Shown: positions 18,603 through 28,773, counted from the stretch's first letter. The stretch is 64,000 nt of DNA from Anaerolineaceae bacterium (GCA_020634165.1 JACKCF010000001.1:2046001-2110000), one strand, 5' to 3'. Numbers and translations are program-made. Notes: a model not told the origin generated them from the letters alone.

Positions 18603-18658
18603 GCTGAAAGCTGAGGGCTGAAACCTGAGGGCTGAAACCTGAGGGCTGAAAGCTCTCG
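18603..18658. repeat. Tandem repeat, four 14-bp units
   Basis: Units GCTGAAAGCTGAGG, GCTGAAACCTGAGG (twice) and a partial GCTGAAAGCTCTCG follow each other without spacers at 18603, 18617, 18631 and 18645. The rest of 18479-18802 holds the hppA terminator and no coding frame. Confidence 0.85.
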
Positions 18659-18720
18659 ATTGCTCCAACAGAACCTGCTCGATTCCATCCATAAACCTAC
18701 GATAGCCACAAGTCATTCAT

Positions 18721-18771
18721 CAAAAGGATGCGCCACATTGACAGACTTCTCAATGGGCGCACCCCGTTTTT
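18721..18771 (-). terminator. Probable terminator of the pyrophosphatase gene
   Basis: Arms GGATGCGCCACATTGA (18726-18741) and TCAATGGGCGCACC pair over most of their length. The minus-strand transcript then meets CCTTTTG. A GTTTTT run on the other side could stop plus-strand reading as well. Confidence 0.6.
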
Positions 18772-18802
18772 AGCATCCGATATCGTATTTAGTTAGTGTT
18801 CA

Positions 18803-21448
18803 TTAGTCGCCAGGGGCGCCAGCCTGCAAGCGCTCTGGCACTGGCACCGTCATTGAATCGTCTTCATCTGGGCGGTCACTGCGGCGGATCGACCAGATAA
18901 TAATCACAATGCCGATCACACAGACAACAATAGTCGGGATGGTAGCTTCCGGTGTCTGTGTCTGGACCACAATCGGGGCCATAATCAGAGCCACGAGGTT
19001 CATCACCTTAATCATCGGGTTCAGGGCTGGGCCAGCCGTATCCTTAAACGGATCGCCGACCGTATCACCCACGACGCTGGCTTTATGGTTCTCGCTGCCT
19101 TTGCCGCCAAAGTGACCATCTTCCACATACTTCTTGGCATTGTCCCAGGCACCACCGGTATTGGCCATGAAGACCGCCAGCAGTTGACCGGACAGAATCA
19201 CGCCTGCCAGGAACCCACCGAGTGCCTGCTCTTTCAGCAGCAAGCCCACCACAATTGGCGATAGAATCGCGATCAAGCCCAGCGGGATCAGTTCAGACTG
19301 TGCTGCTTTTGTCGAAATCGCAACGGCCTGCGCATAGTCAGGTGTCTGTTCACCCTTCATGATTGCCGGAATCCGTAGCTGACGACGAACCTCTGCCATG
19401 ATGTCGCTGGCGGCGCGGTTAACGGCTTTGATCAGCAGGCTGCCGAACAACAGCGGCAGAGCGCCACCAATCAGCAGGCCGATGAAGACCGTCGGGTCAG
19501 CCAGATTGATTGACCGCTCGAAGTCCGCGATACGTTCAGCCGGAAGCACGCGCTCGATGTCGATGAAGAATGCACCGAACAGCGAAACGGCTGCAATCAC
19601 TGCCGAACCAATCGCAATACCCTTGGTGATAGCCTTGGTTGTGTTACCAGCCGCATCCAGGTCCGCCATAATCTGACGCGCTTCTGGGGTGAAGTCCTCA
19701 CCAGCCAGCTCGCCGATACCATTGGCATTGTCGGAAATTGGACCGAACGTATCCATGCTGACGTTGTTACCCGTATGCGAAAGCATACCGACGCCGATCA
19801 GCGACACACCAAACAGCGTGTAGACGAAACGGTTCTCGACGCCCACATCACGCATACTGATGAGGAACAGGGCGATCACCATGATCCACAATGCCTGGAA
19901 AATACCTGTCACCAGGTCCTTCTTACGGATGGCATTGCCAATCGCGAGCACAGACAGGATCACGCCGACGGCAAACACAGGTGCATACAGATTCGCCGGG
20001 AAAGTCACGCTGTATACCAGTACCGATGCACCGATGGCCGCGACGATCACCAGGATCGAGACAACGCTCGATAGATAACCGAGAGACAGACCTTCGAGAA
20101 TCACCAGCGCTGGACCAAACACGGTTGCTTTGGCGATCTTCTGGACGCGCGGACTGTTGGCACTGGTTGCCATGGCCGTCAATGGGTTGAAGGCCACTGC
20201 CAGCGCCACGCCGACGGAGACAAGCGATCCTAACGACAGATGCATCAGGAAATCACTCTCTTGCGCACCAGCATAGAAAACGGCCAGCAGGAATGTCGAA
20301 ATGATCGTAATCGCGCTGGAAATTTCATAGCTCTTGTACATGGCTTCTTCAGCGTCATCAACACGCCACAGCGAAACGGCGTAAGTACCGACGATGGAAC
20401 TCACCACGCCGATGCCACGAACCAGCAGCGGCAGCACGATCCAGAACAACTGGCCCGTAATCGCCGTCAGCGCCAGGCCCAGGATCAGGCTTGAAACAAT
20501 CGTGACTTCATACGATTCAAAGATGTCAGCCGCCATACCGGCGCAGTCACCGACGTTGTCGCCAACCAGGTCAGCGATCACGGCTGCGTTACGCGGATCA
20601 TCTTCTTCCATACCCGCTTCGACCTTGCCGACCAGGTCCGCGCCGACATCAGCCGCTTTGGTATAAATACCACCGCCCACGCGCATGAACAACGCCAGCA
20701 GCGTACCGCCGAAGCCGAAGCCGAGCAGAACATCCGGTGCCGCTTTGCCGTAGACGATGAAAATCAGGGTGCCTCCTAGCAAACCCAGGCCATCAGTTAA
20801 CATACCGGTGATGGTGCCGGAGCGATATGCAATCGTCAGGGCGCGCTTAAAGCTCTGGCGAGCAGCCGCAGCCACACGCACATTACCCTGTACGGCCATA
20901 TTCATCCCAATAAAACCGACCGTCGCCGAGAAGGTCGCACCTAATGCGAATGCGATGGCGCGGCCAAATGCCACGCCCGTCACGGCTGTAGAGCATTCCA
21001 CAGCGCCAGCGACGCGCTCAGGCACGAAGGTCGTAAAGCCATTTGCCAGCGCGACTTGCGTTGGCGTGTTGGTTTGCAGTGCCAGTTCAATAGCTGCCAG
21101 GTCGGCACTGCTGTTTGCGGCAATGGCTTCAGCATATGCTGCTTCCACTGCGGCAGGGCAGAACAACTCATTGGCCTCGCCAGTAGGTTTGACGAGTGCC
21201 ACACTCAGGAACATAGCGATTGTCAGGATGACAATGAGGATCGCGATAGTGCGTAGCTGCGTCCGCAGATACGTATTCGCGCCGGTGCGGATGTAACCCC
21301 AGATGCGCTGCATGGCTTCACTGCCTTTTTCCGCAGCGAAGGTCTGGCGTGCGAGCCAGTAAGCGTATCCAAGGGCTACAAAAGCGGTTGCAAGCACGAT
21401 GAGGATCATGACTTGCTCAAATGGTTGAATACCGTGCATTGCCTGCAT
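18803..21448 (-). CDS. hppA: Membrane-bound proton-translocating pyrophosphatase, K+-independent type
   Basis: 881 residues with about 16 membrane helices. It hydrolyses pyrophosphate and pumps protons across the membrane. The substrate-site loops are present: VGADLVGKVEAGMEEDDPRN, DLVGDNVGDCAGMAADIFESYE (quoted in parts: DNVGDCAGMAAD), DNANGIGELAG, and GDTVGDPFKDTAGPALN near the end. The subtype signature reads GNTTKAITKG; Lys in this position is known from K+-independent H+-PPases, where K+-dependent forms have Ala. The ATG at 21448 follows AAGGAG at 6 nt. A loop after helix 2 (about residues 90-150) is longer than in most homologues. It would complement ppdK, whose reverse reactions handle PPi. 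Confidence 0.95.
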   Translation of the reverse strand: MQAMHGIQPFEQVMILIVLATAFVALGYAYWLARQTFAAEKGSEAMQRIWGYIRTGANTYLRTQLRTIAILIVILTIAMFLSVALVKPTGEANELFCPAAVEAAYAEAIAANSSADLAAIELALQTNTPTQVALANGFTTFVPERVAGAVECSTAVTGVAFGRAIAFALGATFSATVGFIGMNMAVQGNVRVAAAARQSFKRALTIAYRSGTITGMLTDGLGLLGGTLIFIVYGKAAPDVLLGFGFGGTLLALFMRVGGGIYTKAADVGADLVGKVEAGMEEDDPRNAAVIADLVGDNVGDCAGMAADIFESYEVTIVSSLILGLALTAITGQLFWIVLPLLVRGIGVVSSIVGTYAVSLWRVDDAEEAMYKSYEISSAITIISTFLLAVFYAGAQESDFLMHLSLGSLVSVGVALAVAFNPLTAMATSANSPRVQKIAKATVFGPALVILEGLSLGYLSSVVSILVIVAAIGASVLVYSVTFPANLYAPVFAVGVILSVLAIGNAIRKKDLVTGIFQALWIMVIALFLISMRDVGVENRFVYTLFGVSLIGVGMLSHTGNNVSMDTFGPISDNANGIGELAGEDFTPEARQIMADLDAAGNTTKAITKGIAIGSAVIAAVSLFGAFFIDIERVLPAERIADFERSINLADPTVFIGLLIGGALPLLFGSLLIKAVNRAASDIMAEVRRQLRIPAIMKGEQTPDYAQAVAISTKAAQSELIPLGLIAILSPIVVGLLLKEQALGGFLAGVILSGQLLAVFMANTGGAWDNAKKYVEDGHFGGKGSENHKASVVGDTVGDPFKDTAGPALNPMIKVMNLVALIMAPIVVQTQTPEATIPTIVVCVIGIVIIIWSIRRSDRPDEDDSMTVPVPERLQAGAPGD

Positions 21449-21859
21449 GGGTGTCTCCTTAAATATTATTTAAGAGGTGCTACTGGAGAATATACAGACG
21501 GGCAGACGGCACCCGAGGTAACGGTGGAGGGGTATCTTCGTGGGGGGTCGTCCATTTTGACTAGTGGCTTTCTCCAACAAAATTAGCCGAATCAGGCCCT
21601 AATATCATTATCCCGTACCGATCCGGTTATCCCACGCACATATGTCACGGTTGTCTTGTGAAATGTATCACGACTGTAAGGATGCTGAGCTATCTCAGCC
21701 AAATAGCATGAAGACGGTGGCTTCGGCTTCCTTAGCACCAGTCTAATATTCACTAAAAAGTAGCTGTGCAAACCAACCCTGGAACGCCGCTGCTGCTTAT
21801 AATAATTACGGATACTTTACGCATCATCTACAAAATCAGACTGTTGAGGGGTTTTACCT
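21449..21859. other. Divergent intergenic region between hppA and the TspO-like gene
   Basis: About 410 bp that must hold the two divergent promoters. No RNA gene, riboswitch or strong inverted repeat was recognised; the only clear signals are the two ribosome sites at its ends. Confidence 0.4.
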
Positions 21860-22690
21860 ATGCGCTCGTTGAATGCCTTAAAAATCGCCAACGTTGTCGC
21901 CTACATCCTGACGTTATTCATGAACTTTCTTTCCCAAACAGCATCTCGGCTCGGTCTCGATATTTTTCAGTACACCGTCGCCGAACTTGGCGAGAGCCGT
22001 GCCATTTTCTTTCTGCCTGCTGGCTATGTATTTGCCATCTGGGGCGTCATCTACCTCGGATTAGCGGCCTTCCTTGTATACCAGTATCGTGGTCAACATG
22101 GCGATGAAGTCGTCGAAAAGATTGGCTGGTGGTTTGTCCTGAGCTGCGTCGGCAATATCACCTGGCTGTACCTGTTCCTGAACGACCAGATCGCCATTAG
22201 CACTATCGCCATCCTGCTGATACTCATTTCACTCATTGCCATTTACCTGCGCCTCGGAATAGGTCGCGCCGTGAGCAGGGCACTCAAATGGGCTGTGCAT
22301 ATTCCATTTAGCATCTATCTGGGGTGGGTGAGCGTCGCGACAGTCGCCAATATTGCCGCTGCACTCTACGCTGCGGGCAATGAGATGATGCTTTTCGGCA
22401 TCGCGGCTGATGTCTGGACCGTGATTATGATGGCGATTGCTGCTGTTCTCGGCCTGCTGATGCTCTACTTGCGCGGTGACATTGCTTACGCCTTGGTAAT
22501 TGTCTGGGCATTGGTTGGCATCTACGTCCGCCCCTTCGATACACCGCTCTTTGCCGATCTTGCCGCCAATATGAACCCCGACCTTGTCAATATCGGTGCG
22601 GTTGTTGCCGCCGTCGTCATCGTCGCGGCGATAGCGATCTATTGGCTCACAATCGCCAGCAGATCACAACAGAGACAGTCTGCGTCATAA
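21860..22690 (+). CDS. TspO/MBR-like (tryptophan-rich sensory protein) membrane protein
   Basis: 276 residues with about eight hydrophobic helices. The stretch PAGYVFAIWGVIYLGLAAFL resembles the first-loop signature of TspO/MBR proteins (P-x-W-V-F-x-x-x-W-x-x-L-Y). The protein is longer than classical 160-residue TspO but of similar length to bacterial relatives annotated as tryptophan-rich sensory proteins. TspO proteins bind porphyrins and affect tetrapyrrole traffic, which would fit a cytochrome-rich organism; that link is inference. The start follows GAGGGG. It is a single gene, convergent with the propeller/peroxidase gene. Confidence 0.6.
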   Translation: MRSLNALKIANVVAYILTLFMNFLSQTASRLGLDIFQYTVAELGESRAIFFLPAGYVFAIWGVIYLGLAAFLVYQYRGQHGDEVVEKIGWWFVLSCVGNITWLYLFLNDQIAISTIAILLILISLIAIYLRLGIGRAVSRALKWAVHIPFSIYLGWVSVATVANIAAALYAAGNEMMLFGIAADVWTVIMMAIAAVLGLLMLYLRGDIAYALVIVWALVGIYVRPFDTPLFADLAANMNPDLVNIGAVVAAVVIVAAIAIYWLTIASRSQQRQSAS

Positions 22691-22726
22691 CGTGGAAAGT
22701 CGATTTAATCAGACCTCATCTGTAAA

Positions 22727-22770
22727 AAATAAAAATCCCTCTCCTAAGAGAGGGATTTAGGGTGAGGGCT
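22727..22770. terminator. Bidirectional terminator built on a dispersed CCCTCTCC...GAGAGGG repeat
   Basis: ATCCCTCTC and GAGAGGGAT pair around a CTAA loop. The minus-strand transcript then meets TTTTTATTTTTT. The element continues with TTAGGGTGAGGGC, the tail shared by repeats at 28917, 29098 and 55600. It lies between two convergent genes. Confidence 0.75.
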
Positions 22771-22788
22771 GTAGGCATGCCTTGCCAC
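22771..22788. repeat. Truncated palindromic repeat
   Basis: GTAGGCATGCCTTGCCAC is a shortened copy of the GTAGGGGCAAGGCATGCC family, directly abutting the preceding repeat. Confidence 0.55.
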
Positions 22789-22814
22789 TTTGCTACAAAC
22801 TTGCCGAGAAATTA

Positions 22815-25436
22815 CTATTGCACCGTAACCTGAATCACCTGATTACCGGCGACATCATTCAGCAGGATTTCATTGCCATCCGGCAGCGTGACCAGCACCG
22901 ACGCCGCATAGGTCGATGCCCCCAGGTCACAGGCGATCACCTGGTCCTCTGCGGATAGATAGCGACTCTCAGGTGTGATGTCCTGCGCGAACATCTGCCC
23001 ATCCGGCAGCACAACCTCTACTCGTGATCCTGCCATCAGGTTCGATGTGTCGATCATCAGCCAGTGACCACTACCATCACTGTTGGCATACGGGGTCGCC
23101 AGCAAGTTTGAGTTCATAGTCAGCGATAAATCGCCCTCGCTGCGTACAACAAGCGCCGTCGGCAGTTCATCCAGCGGTAAGCCACTCAGCACGCTTTCAG
23201 GAACCAGATAGTTGAGGTCAGCCGCAGCGTCATCAGTCAGCGCATTCAGGAACGCCACCAGATCAGCGACATCCTGCTCGCTCAAAGGAAGTCCATTTGC
23301 AAGCTCTTCAGGGACATAATTCACCAATTGTTCGTAATTCAGCGCCACGACCTGCCGTGCCAGGAAGGCCGACAGATGTTGTGTCGGCTCATAAGCGACA
23401 ATCGCCGCCCACACATTGCTGTGATGCCAGATGACCTCTTCCAGCGTGTCATAAATACCACTGTGGAAATAGGGCGCGGTCAGTGCCACATTGCGCAGCG
23501 GCGCCGTGCGGAACTGATAGCGGTCGCGCCAATCGAAGGTCACATTCGCCCGACCATAATCCTCGCGATGGCTGGCACCATTGCCTTTTCCCGGACCCAT
23601 CTGCGGGACCAGCAGACTGTAGTAGTTCAGGTCCGTAAATGCATCGCCACTATGGCACACAGAACAGTTCACATCGTCGTTCAACTGCCCGTAGAATAGC
23701 AGCGCGCCGCGTTTCTGCTGTTCCGTCAGTGCGGATGTATCACCCGCCACATAATCATCCCAGGGCGATTCCGTGAAGATCATCTCGCGTTCAAAGGCCG
23801 CAACCGCCGCCGCGACCTGTACCGGAGTCATTTCATCCGTACCAAACACCTGCCTGAATGCCGCCTGATACTCTGGGATATTCATCAACCGCGCCACAAT
23901 TAGTTCACGAATATAGGCGGGTTCCTCATCGCCGAAGGTCTCGCCAGCCATCTCCGCCCTGGAAACGACCGGAAATAATGCCTGCACTACCAATGGGTCA
24001 GTCAGCCCCAGGTCAGTTACTTCTGTCTCCAGTGTGGTCACCGGATCGCCAATCAGATAGCTGTCAACGCGCCCATCCCAGAATTGCACCGCCAGCAGCG
24101 CACTATTGAGTATCGTCGGACTATTGCGCGGTACCAGTTCGCCAATAGCCGGATTCGGTATTTCCACGTCACGGAAAGCCACATCCTCATATTCTGGGCC
24201 AACGATGATATGCGACACATAATCACGTTCCGGTCCCAGACCATTGGCGCCCGTGCCAATCGGCAGTTGACGCGCATCCGCCATTGCCAGCGCCGGATGG
24301 TGGCATGTCGCACAGCTAATATTGCGGTCACCGGACATGATCGGGTCAAAAAATAGCTGCCGTCCCAACTCCACCAGTTCAGGATCGTTGTTGAGCATGT
24401 CCTGACCAGGGTAAGCCGTAAGTCCTTGCTCCGCGATGACTGCCGCCAGCACCGCATCCATGTCCTCAATGTCGTTATAGACCGGCTCGGCAACATCAAT
24501 TGTCGGCGGAACAAATGCCATGTCTTCAACCGGATCACCGAACGTCACATGCAGGATTTCACCATCGCGCATCTCGCTGATATACAGGCTGCCATCCGCC
24601 AACGGCAGCACTGCACGTGGGAAGTTCAGATCACGGATCACCGGATGCAATGTGCCCTCAGCCGTGATGATGCTCAATCGACCCGAATGCGCATAATAAA
24701 TATCGTCGTCATAGCAATCGCCATCGGCATCATATTGCCCGAACTCCAGCAGCCACAGTGTGCCATCCGGCCCTTGTACGATAGTCACCGGAACAGCCAG
24801 ATTATCGAACAATACCGACACAGCACCACCTTCACCGAGCGTACGAACGGCCCCTGGATTATCCAGGTTGGGGCAGGTCGGGCCACTGTCCACATAATAA
24901 CCTTCTGGCGCGAAAGTGGTATTTACTGCTAACGAAGGATCAGCATGTGTAATATCTACGTCTTGTACGGTAAATGGCTGGCTGCCAGGGCTAAACCCAT
25001 CAGCAGGCTGGGCCAGCACCCACATGCCAACATCATCGAACAGGCCCGTCAGGGTGTTGCTTTCAGCGTCAAACGCAATGAACGCGCTGCCAATTTGTTC
25101 ATAATCTCGGTCGATGCTCGGCATCCCACTGACGATCCGACCAATCTGGCCATCCGCTGTCACCATGCTGATGCCTGCGCTGAAATCGTCATTGAACGTC
25201 CCATTTTCAGCAATCAGCAGCGACCCATCGGGCAGCAGCGCCATCTCACCTGGGTTACGCAGCCCTTCTACAAGGACTGCCACCTGGGGATGGCTGTAAT
25301 CCGGGGCACTGGCTGCAACACCATTGCCGCCAGCTTCTCCGGCGGTAGATTGTCCATAGATAGCTGGAACCAGGCCAAAGACCAGTATCAGCAGCACAGC
25401 CAGGTGAGTAAAAAACCGTTTTTTCATGTCAAGCAT
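22815..25436 (-). CDS. Exported beta-propeller (ScyD-like) fused to di-heme cytochrome c peroxidase
   Basis: 873 residues with a signal peptide (hydrophobic 8-28). Residues 45-305 resemble the ScyD/PQQ-type propeller domain (LVEGLRNPGEMALLPDGSLL in two adjoining parts). Residues 340-750 are a MauG/CcpA-type di-heme peroxidase: CATCH at 375-379, AAFERE near 546-551 (the peroxidase FER motif) and CSVCH at 591-595. A final 100 residues are beta-rich. Both heme sites are canonical, unlike the related protein at 13447. An alternative start is the ATG at 25427 (MKKRFF); neither start has a strong ribosome site. It probably reduces peroxide or oxidises a substrate in the cell envelope. Confidence 0.88.
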   Translation of the reverse strand: MLDMKKRFFTHLAVLLILVFGLVPAIYGQSTAGEAGGNGVAASAPDYSHPQVAVLVEGLRNPGEMALLPDGSLLIAENGTFNDDFSAGISMVTADGQIGRIVSGMPSIDRDYEQIGSAFIAFDAESNTLTGLFDDVGMWVLAQPADGFSPGSQPFTVQDVDITHADPSLAVNTTFAPEGYYVDSGPTCPNLDNPGAVRTLGEGGAVSVLFDNLAVPVTIVQGPDGTLWLLEFGQYDADGDCYDDDIYYAHSGRLSIITAEGTLHPVIRDLNFPRAVLPLADGSLYISEMRDGEILHVTFGDPVEDMAFVPPTIDVAEPVYNDIEDMDAVLAAVIAEQGLTAYPGQDMLNNDPELVELGRQLFFDPIMSGDRNISCATCHHPALAMADARQLPIGTGANGLGPERDYVSHIIVGPEYEDVAFRDVEIPNPAIGELVPRNSPTILNSALLAVQFWDGRVDSYLIGDPVTTLETEVTDLGLTDPLVVQALFPVVSRAEMAGETFGDEEPAYIRELIVARLMNIPEYQAAFRQVFGTDEMTPVQVAAAVAAFEREMIFTESPWDDYVAGDTSALTEQQKRGALLFYGQLNDDVNCSVCHSGDAFTDLNYYSLLVPQMGPGKGNGASHREDYGRANVTFDWRDRYQFRTAPLRNVALTAPYFHSGIYDTLEEVIWHHSNVWAAIVAYEPTQHLSAFLARQVVALNYEQLVNYVPEELANGLPLSEQDVADLVAFLNALTDDAAADLNYLVPESVLSGLPLDELPTALVVRSEGDLSLTMNSNLLATPYANSDGSGHWLMIDTSNLMAGSRVEVVLPDGQMFAQDITPESRYLSAEDQVIACDLGASTYAASVLVTLPDGNEILLNDVAGNQVIQVTVQ

Positions 25437-25727
25437 TTCATGATAATTGGCAAGTGTCCAGAGAGTCTATCATCTATTCTAGCACTAAAGCATTTAGTAG
25501 TTTCACCCATTTGTCCACACATATTGACATCGAGTTGTACGTGTAACTTCTTGATTTTCAGTCTCAATTGGCCATATTTTGCGCCATTTTTAGTGACCGA
25601 ATATGACAAAATACTTTCCCCGCTATTCCAAGTGTCATTCTCCGGGGGAACAAATAGGCTAAAATGAATATCGACCGACGCCACTGCTAACAGAGCACAT
25701 CGGCGACAATCCAATAAGGGGATGCAC

Positions 25728-26588
25728 ATGGCTAACAATAGTATCGTCGCGCAGGACCTGGTCTATTCGTATGGCGATCTGAAGGCTGTAGACCATATCA
25801 GTTTCGAGGTCGGTGAGGGAGAAGTTCTAGGCTACCTCGGTCCGAACGGGGCTGGTAAATCGACCACTGTCAAGATGTTGACGGGGCAGATACGCCCTAA
25901 AGAAGGTCGAGCTACGCTCCTCGGTATGGATATCGCCAAAGAGACCAACAAAGTACAGGAACATATTGGCGTCGCGTTCGAGACAACCAATCTCTACGAG
26001 CAGATGACCGCCGTAGAAAATCTCACGCTGTTCGCGCGCCTGTTTGGCGTCAAAGCCGACCCAATGGAACTGCTGGAAAAAGTGAACTTGCAAACACGTG
26101 GTAAAGAACGTGTCAGCAACTTCTCCAAAGGTATGAAGCAGCGCCTGATGATCGCTCGCGCGATGGTCAACAACCCGCGTATTCTCTTCCTCGATGAGCC
26201 AACCGAAGGTCTCGATCCGGTTTCTTCGGAATCGATTCGTAACCTCATTCTGGAAACAAGCGCCAAGGGTACAACTGTCTTTTTAACAACCCACGACATG
26301 TATGAAGCAGACAAGATTAGCAATCGTGTCGCCTTCATCAATCAGGGCAAAATCGTCGCTCTGGATACACCTTCGCGCCTTAAGCGGCAATATGGCCAGC
26401 GCGTCATCAAAATGGAAATTGAAAAAGAAGATGGTCAGATCGACATCCGCGAAATCCCGCTGGATGATAACGGCTCGGCGGATATGGTCAAGCAGCTTCT
26501 GGAAACAGAAAATGTCGTGACCATGCACACCGAAGAAGCCACCTTGGAAGATATCTTCATCGAAATCACGGGGCGGGGGCTGGTCTGA
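25728..26588 (+). CDS. ABC-2 type transporter ATPase
   Basis: 286 residues: Walker A GPNGAGKST, Q-loop, signature SNFSKGMKQRLMIARAM, Walker B ILFLDEPTEGLDP, H-loop TTHD. A C-terminal 70 residues form the regulatory extension usual in NatA/CcmA-like ATPases. The frame has an earlier ATG at 25722, but AAGGGG abuts it; the ATG at 25728 has the correct 6-nt spacing and is chosen. It overlaps the first permease gene by one base (TGATG). It powers the two permeases that follow; the exported substrate is not known. Confidence 0.93.
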   Translation: MANNSIVAQDLVYSYGDLKAVDHISFEVGEGEVLGYLGPNGAGKSTTVKMLTGQIRPKEGRATLLGMDIAKETNKVQEHIGVAFETTNLYEQMTAVENLTLFARLFGVKADPMELLEKVNLQTRGKERVSNFSKGMKQRLMIARAMVNNPRILFLDEPTEGLDPVSSESIRNLILETSAKGTTVFLTTHDMYEADKISNRVAFINQGKIVALDTPSRLKRQYGQRVIKMEIEKEDGQIDIREIPLDDNGSADMVKQLLETENVVTMHTEEATLEDIFIEITGRGLV

Positions 26589-27658
26589 TGAACGTAAAAG
26601 CCATTTTGGCCCTCATTCAAAAGGACCTGACACTCTACTTTCGCAATCGCTTTTTTGCGTTCATAACCTTACTTGGGTTAGTAGCCTACATTGTGATCTA
26701 CCTGCTCATGCCGACCAATGTCGAGGAAGACCTGACAATCGCGGTCTATGCCCCAACGATACCGGATATTTTCATCGAATTTCTGACGGGCAATGACATC
26801 ACAATCACCAAAGTAGATAGCGAAGAAGCCCTGCGTCAGGGTGTCATTGATCTCGAATATCCCGCTGGCCTCGTCCTGCCCGGTGAAGTCATCACAGGCA
26901 TTGCTCGCGGTGAAGATACCACCGTGACGATTTACCTCGCCTCCGATGTGCCGGAAGAGTATCTTGATGCCTTGCGCACTGTACTCAGCTTGGCCTTCAA
27001 TGAACTGAGTTACACCCTCAGTGGCGATCCACTCAATCTGGACATCCACGAAGAAGTCATCGGGCCGGATTTGGCGGGGCAGCAGCTTGCCATGCGCGAC
27101 CGCCTCCTGCCGATGCTTGCCGTCATGGTCCTCGTGATCGAAATGATGGGCCTCGGCAGCCTCATCGCAGAAGAAAGGGCCGCCGGGACGTTGCCTGCAT
27201 TGCTCATCACGCCAATTAGTGTGTCGGGCCTGTTCGTCAGCAAAGCCGTTGTCGGTATCTTGCTGGCCTTTACCCAGGCCGCTATCCTCATGCTCTTTAC
27301 AGGCGGGCTTGCCTATCAGCCGCTCCTGATTCTGGCGACCTTGCTGTTGGGGGCCTTGCTGGTAACGGGTTTGGCGTTCCTTGTAGCCTCGTTCAGCACC
27401 GATATGATGTCCGTCATTGCCTGGAGCATGTTGCTCATCATCATTCTGGTGATTCCGTCCGTCGGCGTTATCTTCCCTGGAACGCTCAGTAACCTGGCGC
27501 GCTTCATTCCGTCCTACTATCTGTTTGATACAATTCACCAGGTCGTCAATTTTGACGCCACCTGGGGCGCAGTCTCGTCCAACCTCGTTATCCTGCTCAT
27601 CATGGGCATTGCCCTGATGCTGTTGGGCATCGTCGTGATGGAAAGGAAACTACGATGA
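26588..27658 (+). CDS. ABC-2 type transporter permease
   Basis: 356 residues. An N-terminal helix (about 20-40) is followed by an extracytoplasmic domain of roughly 140 residues and then five to six helices (180-350). The coupling segment LIAEERAAGTLPALLITPIS matches the ABC2_membrane_3 family. It ends in ATGA overlap with a second, related permease, so the working transporter is likely a heterodimer of 26588 and 27655 products with the ATPase of 25728. Confidence 0.9.
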   Translation: MNVKAILALIQKDLTLYFRNRFFAFITLLGLVAYIVIYLLMPTNVEEDLTIAVYAPTIPDIFIEFLTGNDITITKVDSEEALRQGVIDLEYPAGLVLPGEVITGIARGEDTTVTIYLASDVPEEYLDALRTVLSLAFNELSYTLSGDPLNLDIHEEVIGPDLAGQQLAMRDRLLPMLAVMVLVIEMMGLGSLIAEERAAGTLPALLITPISVSGLFVSKAVVGILLAFTQAAILMLFTGGLAYQPLLILATLLLGALLVTGLAFLVASFSTDMMSVIAWSMLLIIILVIPSVGVIFPGTLSNLARFIPSYYLFDTIHQVVNFDATWGAVSSNLVILLIMGIALMLLGIVVMERKLR

Positions 27659-28719
27659 ACCTTCGTCACATTTGGGTGCTGTTTACCAAAGACATCACAC
27701 ACGGCGCACGCAATGTCATTTTTATCATGGCCATTGCACTGCCAGTCGTGTTCTCGCTCGTGATGACCGTCCTGTTCGGAACGATCTTCTCGTCCAAACC
27801 CAAGCTTGGCGTAGCCGATGTCGGCTCCTCTCAGTTGGCCGTGAGCTTGCTCGCATCGGATTTCATGGAAGTCTATGCCTATCCATCTGAGGCCGAACTG
27901 CGAACAGCCATTGAAACAGGTGCCGTCGCTGCTGGCGTCATGATTCCTGATGACTTCGACGCCAGTTTGGCAGCAGGCAATATCGATGGTCTGACAGTCT
28001 TGGTCTGGGGCCAGAGCCTGATTCAGGATCGTGTCATCATTTCGTCAGCGATTGCAGATACCATCGTTGAACTCAGTGGCCGTGATACGCCTATCACCGT
28101 GAACACCGAACTTGTCGGTGATCGAGAGTCGCTCTCCTGGCAGCAGCGCTTACTGCCGCTCGTCGTGCTGATGTCCGTCATTGTCGGTGCGGTAATGGTT
28201 CCATCGACCTCACTGGTGGAAGAAAAAGAGGGCCGTACTCTCACTGCCTTAACGACAACGCCCATGACAATGGCCGAAGTATTCTTCACCAAAGGGTTTA
28301 TCGGCGTACTGCTCTCGATCTTCTCCGGCTTTATGATCCTGTCGCTCAATGGCGGCTGGGGACCGAACCCGCTTCTGCTGGTTTTGGTGCTCATCATGGG
28401 CGGAACGCTGGCCTCGGCTTTTGGTGTGCTGCTAGGTTCGCGCACCAAAGACGTGCAGACGCTGTTTGCGGTCATCAAGGGTATTGGCATCTTGCTCTAT
28501 GCGCCAGGCTTCATTGCGCTCTTCCCGGATACCATCCCGCAGTGGTTGGCTTACATCTTCCCAACCTACTACATCATGCAGCCCGTGATCGACATTAGCC
28601 AATTCGGTGCCAGTCTCGTCGATGTGCTGCCGCATCTGGCTGTCCTGGCTGTGCTGACCATCGCCCTGATCGTCTTCCTCGGCTCCAACGCCAAGCGCCT
28701 TCAGGTCCAGTTGGCATAA
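27655..28719 (+). CDS. ABC-2 type transporter permease
   Basis: 354 residues with the same layout as the gene before it: one N-terminal helix, an extracytoplasmic domain, then a C-terminal helix bundle with the coupling segment VEEKEGRTLTALTTTPMT. Start and stop overlap the neighbour by ATGA, and a strong terminator follows, closing the three-gene operon. Confidence 0.9.
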   Translation: MNLRHIWVLFTKDITHGARNVIFIMAIALPVVFSLVMTVLFGTIFSSKPKLGVADVGSSQLAVSLLASDFMEVYAYPSEAELRTAIETGAVAAGVMIPDDFDASLAAGNIDGLTVLVWGQSLIQDRVIISSAIADTIVELSGRDTPITVNTELVGDRESLSWQQRLLPLVVLMSVIVGAVMVPSTSLVEEKEGRTLTALTTTPMTMAEVFFTKGFIGVLLSIFSGFMILSLNGGWGPNPLLLVLVLIMGGTLASAFGVLLGSRTKDVQTLFAVIKGIGILLYAPGFIALFPDTIPQWLAYIFPTYYIMQPVIDISQFGASLVDVLPHLAVLAVLTIALIVFLGSNAKRLQVQLA

Positions 28720-28748
28720 CAAGCCAGCATTCTTTTCGGAATCAAGTT

Positions 28749-28773
28749 AGGGCGCTGTAAAAGCGCCCTTTTT
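28749..28773 (+). terminator. Rho-independent terminator of the ABC-2 operon
   Basis: Perfect 8-bp stem AGGGCGCT/AGCGCCCT with a 5-nt loop, followed by TTTTT, 30 bp after the last permease stop. Confidence 0.9.

Noticed and set aside
18603..18658. CRISPR-like repeat array
   Set aside because: Units are only 14 bp and adjoin directly, so there are no spacers.
26678..27538. A 286-codon antisense frame inside the ABC-2 permease gene
   Set aside because: Shadow of the permease; composition is rich in Gln, Asp and His as expected from reading hydrophobic codons backwards.
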